From: Branchiostoma floridae
Taxonomy: Eukaryota > Chordata > Leptocardii > Amphioxiformes > Branchiostomatidae
DNA length: 64,000 bases
Direction: 5' to 3'
Assembly (NCBI RefSeq): GCF_000003815.2
Contig: NC_049987.1
Coordinates: 18,708,084 to 18,772,083 of the forward strand
Shown: piece after piece, positions 46,887 to 59,530 of the stretch
Layout of the letters: every line of letters starts with the position of its first letter
Position numbering within the stretch: position 1 is the stretch's first letter
Notes under the pieces: model-generated
Database searches by the model: none
Seen by the model: the letters and a program-made list of their open reading frames with translations, nothing else
Told to the model about the DNA's origin: nothing
Program-made: the position numbers and the translations under genes

Positions 46887-49800
46887 TCACTTCCGGCAGG
46901 TCATGACCACCTTGTACGGGTAGGGCACGCAGGCAGCGCCCCCACCTTTCTCATCAGGGGTGAGATCAGGAGGCCCTTCCCCCTCAGGAATGCTGAAGCG
47001 GAAGTTCTGGACCAGTCCTCCAAGCAGGAGGTAGGTGACCGCTTTTGCCACAGCGTCACCAGGACAAGCACGGCGTCCAGCACTGATTGAAAGAGATAGA
47101 ATATAACGGTGGTAGAACGCATACTACCATATAGTCAAGTCCATTACCTCAGCCAGCTATCTTACGCTTCAAGATTCCGGTCGCACTACTTTTTAACCCG
47201 AAGTATACATCAACAGGGACTATGGTTAAATACCGTACCCAGAGGTAACTTGAACTCGAATTTCTTTCAATACTATTCAGACCGGGGAGGGGTTTTTTGA
47301 GACCCGCCCCTTTTAATTCCTAAACAACTTATCGTATGGCCACCAAATTTTCCGAGAATGATGTAGACAAAATACCTAAAGATTCTAAGACTTTTGACGC
47401 TATCGTAACGTAAGATGACGTAATTATGACGTCATCAATCTGACTGTATTAGCTAGAACCATGAAAAAGGGTATTCCAAGAAAACTTCAACGTATGCTAC
47501 AAAAATGTACCAGCAAGTGCAGATAACAGAATCATGATATTTGTTACGACTTGTGTTCATAGCAAAATCATTGACGTCATAAAATTACGTCACGCATATC
47601 TAAGATACCAGTTAGGCTCAGCCATCATATATACACCACATTGAATTTTCAAAAAAAAAAACATTTTTTTCAGCAAATAATCGCAAAAAACAATGTAAAT
47701 AGACGAAAAACATTTATTTAAATATTTAATGATGAAACAATAACAGGTAGTTCCGAATTCTAAGGGATAATAAGCTAGTTATTCTATCTTAATCTGATCG
47801 TCAAGGTCCGACATCTTGGATTTTGACCGATTACGTCATCAAGCTATGGTACTAGTAATTGATTCCTATCTAATTACGAAATATATTCTAGATAACATTT
47901 AGTTTATGGAAGAATACAGCAGTAATATAGCATATAAACATGAAAAATACATTGTTAGAACCGAAATTAGCGAATTTTGTCAAAAATGCCTGTCAACAAA
48001 CGGTTGTCATGGCAACACGAAAAAAAAAGAAATCGTCAAAACCTATAGAAATTGGTGTAAACTAGATTTTAGGAAAATTCACAATATTTGGTGGATCTAG
48101 CGTAAGCCGTTCTGACGTTATGCGACATGAAAGTTGGCGTGTGCCTCAAAAGCCACCCCCCGGTCTGAATAGGGTTAATCCATGCAATAAACGGTCAGGA
48201 TCATTTAAGAAATATTCTTGCTACATATCCCAAGTTTTTACACACCTGAAAGGCATTAGAGCTGCAGGTTTGGGGATGGGTTTTCCATCTTCATCCAAGA
48301 AACGTTCAGGCCGGAAAACGTCCGGATCTCCCCAGGTGTCAGGGTCATGGTGCAGGGCCCACAGATTCGGCATGATCCAAGTACCCTTGGGGATCTGGTA
48401 GCCACCTGAGTGTTTGTAAGTTTGGATGGTGTAGTGACACGTAACACACATGTTCTGACAATGATAAAAGTAGCCTTTTACTGCGGGCCGTGTCTAGCCG
48501 TCAACTTCAACCGCCTTTAATGCCCCCAACCGTCAGGAACTAATTTTTACACCTGGCTGGAGGGGGGAAAGTCATGTAAAGCGATCATAGTAGTAGTAGT
48601 TGTAGTAGACTGGTGTATTAAACAATATGCATAACAGTACTCCTGGCAGCCTGGTAGGATGAACTGCGATGACATTACAAGAATCAATCATACAAATAGC
48701 AAAACATCGACCAAAATTATAACAATAATTTCCTGTTGAAATACTATTTTCAAGAAATTGTTATGAACGTGTTGTGTTGGCGTGGCCCTGAACTGAACTG
48801 AAGGCTTGGTCCTAAGTGAAATGTTCAAAGAATTCTGCTATTGAGAGGCTTAGAATATAACATGCATTGGCATAATACCGGCCGTAAGACTTATACCGGC
48901 CGACAAAAAATAATGGAATTTAAAGAGATCTACACATGCAACAATAGTTATTTCTGAGGTATGCACACTTCAGACATCTAGGTGTCCAATACGTCATTTA
49001 CAAAGCATCGATAACTATTCATTCGAAGACAACAAGGCCAAAAGTTTTCAGTTCATTTTTGGGGCAGGCGAGCTCGTCGTGGGACAAACACACTGTCACA
49101 TTCATCGCCAGATTTGTAGATAATAATCACACGTGCTCACGGCACAAGACGAGCATGATTCAACAGCAATCTTGAAATTCTTTTGGTGACCTACAACTCG
49201 TGTAAAAGTGTGAAGAACCGTTGCATTATCGCCCGGATCTACGGCTGAATGGGTCAAATTGAACGTACGCCGCCATTTCCCCGCCATTTTTTATGCTACG
49301 CCAGCAGTCAAGTTTCACGTCATAACGGTTGTGACGGACCAAAATTAAATGAAAATTCTTGTCAGTATACGCCCATTTTCTCATTACTTTTTGTATGCTC
49401 ATGCAGGTTTTTGTTTTGTGCAACTACTAACAGGAAAGGAAGGAACAACAGAGGATGTATAAAGGTACATAGCGGCAGTTAATTGTGCCGTGTTTCGTTC
49501 GGCCGGTATTATTGCACCCCCTTCCAACCACGCGCCCGTTCTCCGTGCAATTCCGCGGTGTGTTCCAATTACGATATTATGTTTTTAGCAGGACAAGAGA
49601 GACAAATTAATATACACAGAAGAAGTGGCAAAGGTAAGCTGTAACAGCAACATGTAACTGGAGAAAATGATACGTTGATCATTTGCCAAATTAGCATTGC
49701 TTGAGAAATTGCAGTAAACCGGCCGGTATTATGCCAATGGATGTTAGATAGACTTCTAAAACTTCAATCTCATGCCATGTCCCAGGGTCACATACACACA

Positions 49801-52800
49801 AGACCGGTAGCATGGCAGGATTTGAACCATGGACCTCTGGAGTCTTGGCTTAGCATCTTGCAGTTAAACGTCACACGACCTTCAATGCAAACCATCTATC
49901 CCAATCTCTTAATCCAGCTTTGACTGCCCAAATAGAATTAAAAAATCCATATGATTTATTTCTAGGTTACAACTTACTCAGTGTGGTGTCGACAGTCGTA
50001 GCATGTGGTAAGGATAAAGGAGCAATGGATCCCATCCTCATGATCTCATGTATGGTCGCCTCCGTGTACGGCATGGCCTCACGGTCGGACATCTCCGGCA
50101 GCCTGTCACGGCCCACCACACTGTCTAACTCAGCAGCCACCTTCTCCTGTATCTCCGGGTGGGCAGCAAGGTACAGGTTGGCCCAGCGTAGAGTCCATAT
50201 AGTTGTGTCTGTACCACCTGAGGAGACCATAGTCATATCACATCAACATGTATTCTTGCATTGTTTTTATGTCAATGCACTGAAGTTTGCTATCTGGCAT
50301 ATCTTATTACCTGGATGTCTAACCTTCATCGACTCAAGTTTTACTGTTTTAGCTGACATACGATCGATCACTTGCAAATTAAAGAACACTCTACATCTAT
50401 CATAGCGTGTGCTTGTCTGATATACAAAGTACTGACTAGAGTGCAAAAGAGAGGTTAAACATTTTGTGTACCAGCAAAGACGTCATTCATAGTCTGCCTG
50501 AGATGAGTGTCTGTGAGAGAGTTGATGTCCTGGATTCCCTCCTCCTCAGCGTCCTTCTGAGCCTTGATCATGTGATCTGTGATGTCACGGAGGTTGCCTA
50601 CAGAAGTATACATTGACGTTCGCTAAGATGCACCATAAGCGTATTCTTATTTCCTTAAAAGTTAAATGACAGCGATGAGACAACCAAGCACATCGATGAA
50701 AACTGGGAGTAATGTGTCGTCATTTTTTGTGGTAAACGGGGGTCAGATACATGTGCCTTTTGTTAGTTAAAGGTGGACATATAAAAATACGCAAGTCATT
50801 TGATGATGAAATGTAAGCATAGTATTATTAGAATTCCCGCATATATGTAACTTTGGTAAAGAATACTCTTTTGAAATCATGATGCTAATTACGGTCTTAT
50901 TTTTACAAATGAAACAACATAAAACAAAAAATCTACAAAAGCTCCAAACATTTAATGGAGGTATGAGGTCTCTGATCTCTTGTTATCTTTGGAGTTACAC
51001 AACGATTGCCCAATTGATCTCAATGGTGTTTTAGTGGCCTTTTCATGACTTTCAGTGCCACTTCCAAGAAACTCTCAATGTTTATCCGAATATCACAAAA
51101 ACCAATGATTTGTGACCATACATGGGTTGCAAAGAGGTCTCCATCCTGGATCCTCAAACAAACCAAACAGAGTTGTTTCCTGTAGAAAATGATTTATATC
51201 AGTGGTCATCTTACTTGGGTCAAACGTTTCCCGGTGCTCTTCCAGATGACGCTGCAGGATCGTCAAACTCTGTTCCGTCATTTTTCGAAAGGCAGTTAGG
51301 GCTGTTGGAGGTGAAAACAAAATGGGGCTTTTAAAAGTGTTCATGTAACCAATGGTATTCAAACGCCACAGTCCCTGATTACAAGCAAGGTTTCACTTGA
51401 CAACAAGCAACGATTTGAAATCTAGGCAGTGCACGCTGATTGGTTTACCCCCAAATTAGCCCAGTCATTAATATTTACAAGGAAGACGTGCCAATAGTAC
51501 AAGGTGCGTTTGACCATTTATTTTACATATTTATTTGAATTTATCACAGAATGAATGGGGGGGGGGACAAAACAGGTGCGGGCGCTTCAATCTGATTAAG
51601 CAGAGGTAAATTTAAAATATTTTTTCAGACGCGGAGTCAGCCCTGCATAGTCTTGAGAATACACTCACCCGGGGACGGCAGGAACCGGAGTGAAGGATAG
51701 ACGTCAGCAAGAAGACCTTGTCCGAGCGTCTCGGTCATGTCCTTGCTTATTTTCATCAGGGTGATGAAGTCCTCGTCGTCCATGTTGTACCTGTTACAAA
51801 TTTATTGTTACACAGCATGTTCTGCCAATCACTCTTCTTTGGCCTTTTTATGATAAAGTCTGTAAGCAACGTTTGTGTACGGTTTCCGGTATATCATGCA
51901 AACTATATGACTCAGTTTTGAAATAAGCATTGACATTCACGTTGTATTCGTGCGCACTGGAAAAATGGGTCCGTATACAGTTAAATCCGGGGTACCCCCA
52001 TATACGAATGAAAATAATCAAATGGCCCGGATTTTACTATATCCGTACCCATTTATTCCAGTGCACTGGGGCAGTGGTGTTATTTTTTTTCAATTTTTGA
52101 CAAGAGTTACGACAAGAGCACAGCTGTTTCAATTACATTGAATGACAAACATATCCCCTTCGGGATCAAATATAACAGGGATAGGACTGTTTAGCCACAG
52201 TCGACGCTGTAGGGCAGATATCAATAAGGATTTTACCATGGTCAATATCGACCGAAGGAGTCCATATATCATAAAAGTAAAAAGGTCGAACTAGCAAATT
52301 AGTCAGCACCTTACACCGAAAGCAGTTGAACAGATGACGTTGTAGACCAGCTTATAGATGTAGCCTTCAAGGTCCACTGCTTGACCCTCCATCTTGGAGA
52401 ACTCAGCGATGGTGTCCTCCAAAGACTCGTGGACTTTGGTTTGTAGGTTCTGTCCCCAATGCGTAACCCCTAAGGGTAACAAAACAAAAAATGAATAAAT
52501 ACAAATGATCTTTATTGATACAACAAAAGTGTAGTGACTTCCGTAAGGTTTAGAGTCTCGAGTCAGCTAGCTGATATCTTGTTGTTTTTTGCCGGTGCGT
52601 AACACCGGCTTAGAGGCGAGAGAAGCAGTTCGTTTAACGGTTTGATTTGCATGGATGAATGGATGCATGGATGCATGGATCGGTCAATTTAACCAAACTC
52701 TTCTTATAGCCCTTCTATACGCACCATTACGCAATGTAGTTAGCGTGTCCGAGCGGTCTACGCGCTGGGAGGATATGGCAATTTGCTTTTGCAGCCGTGG

Positions 52801-55144
52801 ATCGTGGGTTCGAACCCCACTTGTAACAATTTTTTTCTTTGTTAGACAAATCTCATGTAATGTTTTTTAATAGAAGACAGACCAATTCAGTAATTCGATG
52901 ATTAAAAACTCTTTTTTCATGTGATTTTGTTTAACATCCAGGCTTTTTTTTTCAAAATACGCACCGGCCAGCTTTTTTCAGAAGCTTTCTTGTTTAATCT
53001 AAGTTGCTATGATAAGATGACGAAAATTTATACGCGCAGATGTCATCAATAAAATTGAATCAACATAACCTTAATGTAAAAAAAGGCTAGAACTGATTCC
53101 AAGTGGACGCAGATCATCAAAAGTTTGCAGCGCTCTGTCTCAACTTTACCTGATGGCACCATGGAACAGTTTTCGGTGCAGTTTCCAGGTAGGGCTGTAG
53201 TCTGTGAAGGCGATGTCTTTTCCACCTTCTGTCAGAATTTCATCTGGATGATAGAGATAAAAGCAGAAATGTTACACTACTTCACCTTCAGAAAACATGT
53301 GCACTGAAAAAACACATATGAAATAGCCAACGTGTGAAAAAGATGTCTAGTCATGTGCTTCATCGACGTATGTCTAGTCAAGCTTTAACCCTATTCAGAC
53401 CGGGGGTGGTGGCTTTTGAGGCCTCCGCCAACTTTGATGTCCTATAACGCCAGAACGGCTTATGCTAATGCCACCAAATTTGGTGCGTTTTCCTAAAATA
53501 TTGTTGACAACAATTTCACGAAGTTTGACAAATTTTCAAGGTTTTTGTGTTGCCATGGCAACCGTTTGTTGACAGGCAGTTTTACCAAAAATCGCTAATT
53601 TCAGTTCTAGCAATGTTTTTTCCACGTTTATTTGCTATATTACTGCTATATTACCACATACTTGTAAGATATTATGTCTACATCGCGTCCTAAAAATTTG
53701 GTGGCCCTACAACACGTCGTGTTAGAGTTATAGGACTTAGAAGTGGAGGGACTCAAAAGCCCCCAAACCCCCCCCCCCCTTCCCCGTCCAGGGATGACCA
53801 AAAAAGCCCGGTCTGAATAGGGTTAAATTGTTGCACATTGATCACGACTCCACCAAATCTTCAAACAGTTCTTACCGTGGGATAAGATAGTAATCTAAGC
53901 TCACCGATTGAGTGAAGCCGGCCTAGCAGTGTACATTTCCCACCGGCTACACTCCTTCTGTCAGCTTATAATACTATCTATCCAACGGTAGGATCTGCTT
54001 GGAGATTATGACTTACCAACCTGATCAAACTATTCAACTGCAACGTACACATCTTTCACCACCACCCCCCTCCCAACCATTGTCCAGTGTACTTTCTGAT
54101 CATCAGCATTATGATCATCCTCGCCGCATATTAGTCATGTTAACTGAGATCCATGCACAACAAGTGCCTTCACGTGCTCAACCTGTGGCAGACTGTGTAG
54201 GAGTCGGGCCGGTCTAGTTGCACACCGCCGAGTCCATGTGAATTGATCGTCCGTATAGATGGAAATGACAGAAGAAGAAGGTAGCTAAAATGAGCACTTA
54301 CTTGATAGAATCTTCGGCCTGCCTGCAAAGTCCACTCCCTTCTTCACAAAAGCCTCCTTTACAGCATCCAGACTGTTCAGTACAACCACATCCGTCATTC
54401 CCATCTTCAGACTGAAAACGTCTCCGTACTTCTGGGCGAGGTCGATGAAGGTGATGTACATCCTACCACTAAACACTAAACGATTGGAATAAAATTTAAA
54501 AAAAGGGAATGAATGGAGTTGAGATATATTTTGAGTTGGCCGCCAAGCACTGTAACAGAGGAGAACGACTTATATTGGCGCAAACCCACAGAATATCAAT
54601 AAAAAGGTTGCAGCTTTACCTGGGAAACAGGCGGGTTCCGGTGGATGGAAACATGCATGTTGTTTGTTTTATCTTTTTCACATGGTACAGAAAATGGCAT
54701 CTGATACGCTCACTTTAGAAGAGAAGACAACGTCGATAAACACTGTATAGATGAAAATAGTACATACAAAATGATCCACTATAAGCAAGGCTCCGGATAC
54801 GTATGTGTAGCGACAGGAATTGTGTGTCTCATGTCAAACAAAAAAATAATGATAAGAATAATAGAAAAAGGTCATTTTTTTTCATTTGCATAACAATGTC
54901 TTGAACTGATTTGCTTATGTACCAAGGCCCTTTATCGTTGAGATACTAGTATAACCCATAATTTCTGCCACTGCACATGCATACTCTAAACCGTGAACGT
55001 GCTTATTTGATACTTACAGTAAATGTTACCAATGATTGGCCAGAAAAATGGTCCAGGGGGCATACGCCATCGTTTCATATAGTCCCTCAACCACGTGAGC
55101 AAAAGCAGGGTCACTATCCCAGCGGCTATCGTCATAAGCCACAT
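46887..55144 (-). CDS. Cytochrome P450 (CYP2 clan), tandem copy C; ten coding exons, canonical I-helix, +1 frameshift in exon 4
   Basis: Exons: 55018-55144, 54302-54475, 53150-53243, 52310-52469, 51669-51790, 51215-51301, 50472-50597, 49978-50217, 48246-48405, 46887-47082. Seen: ER anchor [16 protein letters not shown], hinge [18 protein letters not shown]-helix FAGGTDTT with the normal Asp-Thr pair, K-helix EIMR, FRPERF, heme loop [12 protein letters not shown]. The glutamate after the heme Cys-Pro-Gly is Asp here. Exon 4 is 160 nt against 159 in A and B: after GGTTACGC the sequence is ATTGGGGACAG where B has GTCAGGACAG. Read as is, translation stops in the middle of exon 4, before the I-helix and heme loop. 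Repairing one base would give 494 aa. It is either a recent pseudogene or an assembly error; all splice sites and other exons are intact, which argues for recent loss at most. It is a probable microsomal mono-oxygenase of the same family as A and B. Confidence 0.88.
47272..48174. mobile_element. ~0.9-kb element of the TTAA family in intron 9 of copy C
   Basis: The left end is CTATTCAGACCGGGG (47273 on) and the right end CCCGGTCTGAATAGGG followed by TTAA. It shares the internal GTTGTCATGGCAACA and ACCAAATTT words with the shorter element at 53394-53827. The left target TTAA is degenerate. It shows no recognisable transposase. Confidence 0.7.
52739..52827 (+). tRNA. tRNA-Leu-like class II sequence (tRNA relic or SINE head)
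   Basis: Box A TGTCCGAGCGGTC and box B GGTTCGAACCC are present, and the T arm GTGGG-TTCGAAC-CCCAC is perfect. The acceptor stem GTTAGCG/TTGTAAC pairs at only four of seven positions plus one wobble. The anticodon arm cannot be folded confidently, so no anticodon is assigned. A T7 run (Pol III terminator) follows at once. It lies between exons 4 and 3 of P450 copy C. It is probably a pseudogene or SINE, not a working tRNA. Confidence 0.4.
53394..53827. mobile_element. TTAA-flanked element with 16-bp perfect inverted ends in intron 2 of copy C
   Basis: CCCTATTCAGACCGGG begins at 53399 and CCCGGTCTGAATAGGG ends at 53822, with TTAA immediately outside on each side (53395-53398 and 53823-53826). 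TTAA targets are used by piggyBac- and Kolobok-type transposases. It has no coding capacity. Confidence 0.85.
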
Positions 55145-56952
55145 CGTCCTGTAGGAAAGTTGGGGGTGAAGGGATAAGCCCGTTCACACTTCCGTGTGCG
55201 CATGTATGCACGGCGGGAATTGTGGGTAATACGTTAAAAGCTTTCGTCTCGATGATTTGCATAACAATGTCCAGCAGACGTTTGTAGGTCATAATATTAC
55301 CTACAGGTCCTATCGCCGCGCATGCGTACTTTAAGTTGTGAAAAAGCTTATACAGGTATCGGTTATTCATTTGACGCCATGTTGATTACAGTGTGTGGCC
55401 GTAAAGCACACGAAGATGCCTTTGCTAAGTCCAACGGTCTTTACCTGCCAATACGAACAACGGGGCATTCAAATTATCTATGGCGTCCCATGAAAAGCCA
55501 ATATAAACATACAGGTTTGTGTGTGTCCTGGGTTGTTCGATTATTTCAACTTCTTGTCATCGGTCTGTATTTTGTCTAAAGCTGCGGGTTATGCTGGGAT
55601 ATTTTTTTTTTATTTCACTTGGTCTTACCTCTACCTTGCCCCTATTCTCTATGTGCGGTGGCTTATAAAATGCCGCTATGTACTGTAAATACTGTAAATA
55701 AATAATAGGGCACTCTTCTATTAAAACAGAGCATAGTTTTTTTTCGCCTGTAGGGATTTTACAAAGTGACAGGCTTCAACGCTTATGATAGGATGTAAAG
55801 GGAAGGTACAAAAATAAAAATAAAAAGTTTGACTTAAACTTAGGGTACAATGTACAGAATCTGTGGAAATGAGTTGACGTTGTCTGCTAGTTCTCTTCAC
55901 GCCCAGCGGACTTCATCATACTGCAACCAGTCGAGTTGTTGTTAACAGTATTCAGTGGACCGAATCGGAGGCCTATTTTAGTTATTGAATTTGCCATTTT
56001 AAGCTTACGAAAATGTATTGTCATGTCATGAAATTAAGATGGTGTCGGAGTGGATAATTTTTTCCGTCCCAACAAGTAAATTTCCATCCAGCGTCATGCA
56101 GGGATGGGTCCTTTAGAGAGTAGAGTCGATTCCGAGTCACCGAGAGGTTTTTGAAATAATATTTGTAATAAGTTTGAACTATTCTAAGCAAAATACTATT
56201 TCAGCCACTGAAGTTCTGAATTGTTCAAACAATTGAAAATGAAAGTTTGAACATGTTTGAACCTATCTATATATGTTGGAAATATTGGGAAATTAATGGT
56301 ATCAATATCTCTTTATTTAGAACAATTTAGAAACATCTATGTGTTTTTGTCATCATGTTCCAACAATTTGTGTCATTTTTTTCCTCCATAAAAACTTTTA
56401 TTACCCCCATTAACCAAGCTGCTAAGCTGGGCCTTTTGTTTGGGTCTTGTATTTTTAGATTTTCTTTAGTAGACACTGGTGACTCTTTTGTGAGAAGCAG
56501 TCAGACAGACACAATTTCCTGTACTTGGCAAGGATGTGTGAATTGTCCTCTACCCAGCCCACTGACCCAGTTTCATCATATTGTTTCAATGTTCGAACAT
56601 GTGATCACAAATGATGAATCTATGTTGGAACAGTTGAAAAAGTAACAGAAATAATGGATTTGATATTAGAAATGTTTCTAACATGTATGAACACTATTAA
56701 TAGAAAATATCTAGAACATCACACAGATGTTATAAATAGTTCTTAACAGTTACTTATCACGTTTAGAATGTTATAAAGATTTCCAAAATGTTGGAACAAA
56801 AGGAAAGAAATACCCTCTTGGTAATGTGGAATCGACTCTACTAGTACTCCACCGAACAAACATCAACTCATGAATACAGTCAAAACTGACATATCCCCGC
56901 TACTACCAGCCACAGTTCCCCCCTCGCTGCCGTGCACAGAAGGATCTCTATG

Positions 56953-57230
56953 TAGCCTCCTTCACCGGCTTCTCTGGGAATCTTGGCCAAATTTTTTTTT
57001 TTTGGGGGGGGGCTTTAAGTCGATTCGCTGGTACTGGGAAGCCGATTTCGCCTCGCCAGTACAAGCTTTCCGCTGTATATTCCTTTCCCGGCATATATTC
57101 CTTTCCCGGCGCATAATAATATCCCCGGTTAAAAATCGCGAATCGACCTACCGATAACCTCCCCCCCCCCCCCCCCAAAAAAAAATAAAAAATTTGCCAA
57201 GGTTCCCAGAGAGGCCGGTGAAGGAGGCTA
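56953..57230. mobile_element. 278-bp Mutator-like miniature element with 9-bp target duplication
   Basis: The ends TAGCCTCCTTCACCGGCTTC and (inverted) TAGCCTCCTTCACCGGCCTC are complementary for about 46 bp. The direct repeat ATCTCTATG flanks both sides (56944-56952, 57231-57239). A 9-bp duplication with long inverted ends fits Mutator-like elements. The T/G and C/A homopolymers are part of the arms. Confidence 0.88.
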
Positions 57231-57824
57231 ATCTCTATGGCTGTGTCAAGCGTTGTGACGCCGACCAATTTACAACTACCATTGAGGAGTCGTGGATAAA
57301 TACAGTACGTGTTTTCTGTGACCTGAATGTGTCAGTAAGCTGCTGTAGACAAACACCACACAACCCAAATACACACAATTCCTGCGACTCCGTAGGCTCT
57401 GGGTAGCTTAGCTTAAGGCTAATCTTTCGTAGTCAATTCTGTACCAGAAACCTTTACATTTTCATGCATCATGCACAATGTTAGAAACGTTATCATCTCT
57501 GGCAAAGAGCTCTATTTTGTTCCATTCGGTAAGCTATGCAAACACGGTGGGTCGTTTGCTATTATACAAGTGTCTAGGGAAAAAGCTTAGTGGTCCTTAG
57601 TGGTAGGGAAACTAAACTCACTAGTCAAGAATCGTGGATTTCATGGTCTTTTTAGACCCCTTGTTATTGTCACTCTCTCTTCATGGCCAGGGACAGAATT
57701 GTGAGGAGTTTACAGTAGGCTAGGCTAAGTCGCAAGGGTCCGGAGCGGTTGCCATTCATTCGGCGCCACGCAGATGACCTCAATGTGACAGCAATGTATG
57801 TTTTGAAACACTCACACCGGGAAG

Positions 57825-58259
57825 TAGTGGTGCGTACCTAAAGCCCGGACTTGGAATTGGACCTAAAAAAGTTTAGGTCCAAGTCCAAAAAAAAGCTAAA
57901 TGTCCGGACTCAAGTCCGGACTTGCAAAAAGCTATATGTCCATTATATTCCCTTTTCTTGTTCTAAACCATCTAAAACCTTCCATAGACAGTGAAATTTG
58001 CACTGGAAAAAGCCAAAAACATTTTGTGTTTGCACTGGCTGTATATAATTTGCATGTATTGTTCACATTGCATTTCAATTCATGCTAACATGCAATTTTA
58101 TATGCACCATCCCTCCTCCCCCTCAAAAAAGAAAACTTTCTAGCGCACATGATACGCAATGATGGGTCCAGGTCCGGACTTAAAGTCCGGACCTGAACCT
58201 GAATTGCTGGACTTGAATCCGGGCCTGAACCTGAATTTGAGTTTAGGTACGCACCACTA
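57825..58259. mobile_element. 435-bp hAT-like element with 8-bp target duplication
   Basis: The ends TAGTGGTGCGTACCTAAA and TTTAGGTACGCACCACTA are perfect inverts. CCGGGAAG flanks both sides (57817-57824, 58260-58267). The interior has GGTCCGGACTTAAAGTCCGG-type palindromic words like those in 25427-25860, suggesting a related family. No transposase is present. Confidence 0.93.
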
Positions 58260-58619
58260 CCGGGAAGGCCCTCTACTCTTTTCGATAAGTGTGCGTTCTT
58301 TAACGTGCTCGAGGTGTGGCTTTCCCCAAACACGGGTCCTCCATCCTAGGGAAGGCCGTATTACGTAACCGAAGCATTAGTACCCTATTCTAACCAAGTA
58401 TCCCTCCGCTCCAGCGTAGAAGACATCTCACATGTTAGGTATGGGGATTGATATCGGGTGTTAGTGGGACGTCCTCCACTGACGGAGCAAAACTTCTCAG
58501 CAAGGAGAAATACTAAATGGTGGGCGGGTGTTTTCTTTTCTTTTTTTTAATTTCCCCCATCTCCTTACCTTCACCAACCAACTTATTAACCCCACTCATG
58601 TAACTCTTACTCTTCATTT

Positions 58620-58795
58620 CCTTGCTTCCATCTTGCTTTCCTGCGCTCGGCATTCACTTGGACTGTCTGCATGGATTTCCTTTGTTCTGTGCATATTATA
58701 CCCTGTATACACGTGGCAGGCATCACCTGTTTCCTGTTCTTTATTAGATTTGTTAACTTTCTACACCTGCGCTTGGGATTACTTGATTAGAATAG
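58620..58795. repeat. ~170-bp direct repeat bracketing the satellite (second copy 59750-59930)
   Basis: CTTTCCTGCGCTC, TTCACTTGGACTGTCTGCAT, ACACGTGGCAGGCATCACCT and TTCTACACCTGCGCTTGGGA occur in the same order on both sides of the satellite. The right copy has a ~20-bp insertion. The satellite plus flank therefore looks like one duplicated segment with expansion between the copies. Confidence 0.85.
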
Positions 58796-58834
58796 GCGGA
58801 GACAAAAGACTTCCACTCTTCCACATGTACACAA

Positions 58835-59530
58835 TTCCGGGCACCAAACCACCTATGTCCATTACACAACTCCGGACCATATACTGCCCATATACATTAC
58901 ACAACTCCGGGCCATATACTGCCCATATACATTACACAATTCCGGGCCATATATCGCCCATATCCATTACACAATTCCGGGCCATATACTGCTCATATAC
59001 ATTACACAATTCCGGGCCATATACTGCTCATATACATTACACAATTCCGGGCCATATATCGCCCATATCCATTACACAATTCCGGGCCATATACTGCTCA
59101 TATACATTACACAATTCCGGGCCATATACTGCTCATATCCATTACACAATTCCGGGCCAAATACCGCCCATGTACATTACACAACAACGGGCCATATACT
59201 GCCCATGCATTACACAATTCCGGGCCATATACTGCCCATATACACAATTCCGGGCCATAATCCGCCCATGTCCATTACACAATTCCGGGCCATATATCGC
59301 CCATATCCAATACACAATTCCGGGCCATATACTACTCATATACATCACACAATTCCGGGCCAAATACCGCCCATGTCCATTACACAACAACGGGCCATAT
59401 ACTGCCCATATCCATTACACAATTCCAGGCCATGTACCGCCCATGCATTACACAACAGCGGGCCATATACCGCCCATATCTATTACACAATTCCGGCCTT
59501 TACTAGTAATGATATATTATACAATTCCAG
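58835..59530 (+). repeat. 35-bp satellite, about 20 units
   Basis: The unit is ATTACACAATTCCGGGCCAT followed by ATACTGCCCATATAC. Variants include GCTCATATAC, ATATCGCCCATATCC and AACAACGGGCC. Because 35 is not a multiple of three and the unit has no stop in any forward frame, a 342-codon open frame (58528-59556) runs through, cycling three peptide versions every 105 bp. This is a by-product of the repeat and is not called as a protein. Confidence 0.9.

Noticed and set aside
57900-58368. Pro/Gly-rich open frames near 58.1-58.3 kb
   Set aside because: They are translations of the palindromic interior of the hAT-like element.
58835-59530. CRISPR-like array
   Set aside because: Units are contiguous and degenerate with no unique spacers, and the genes are eukaryotic.
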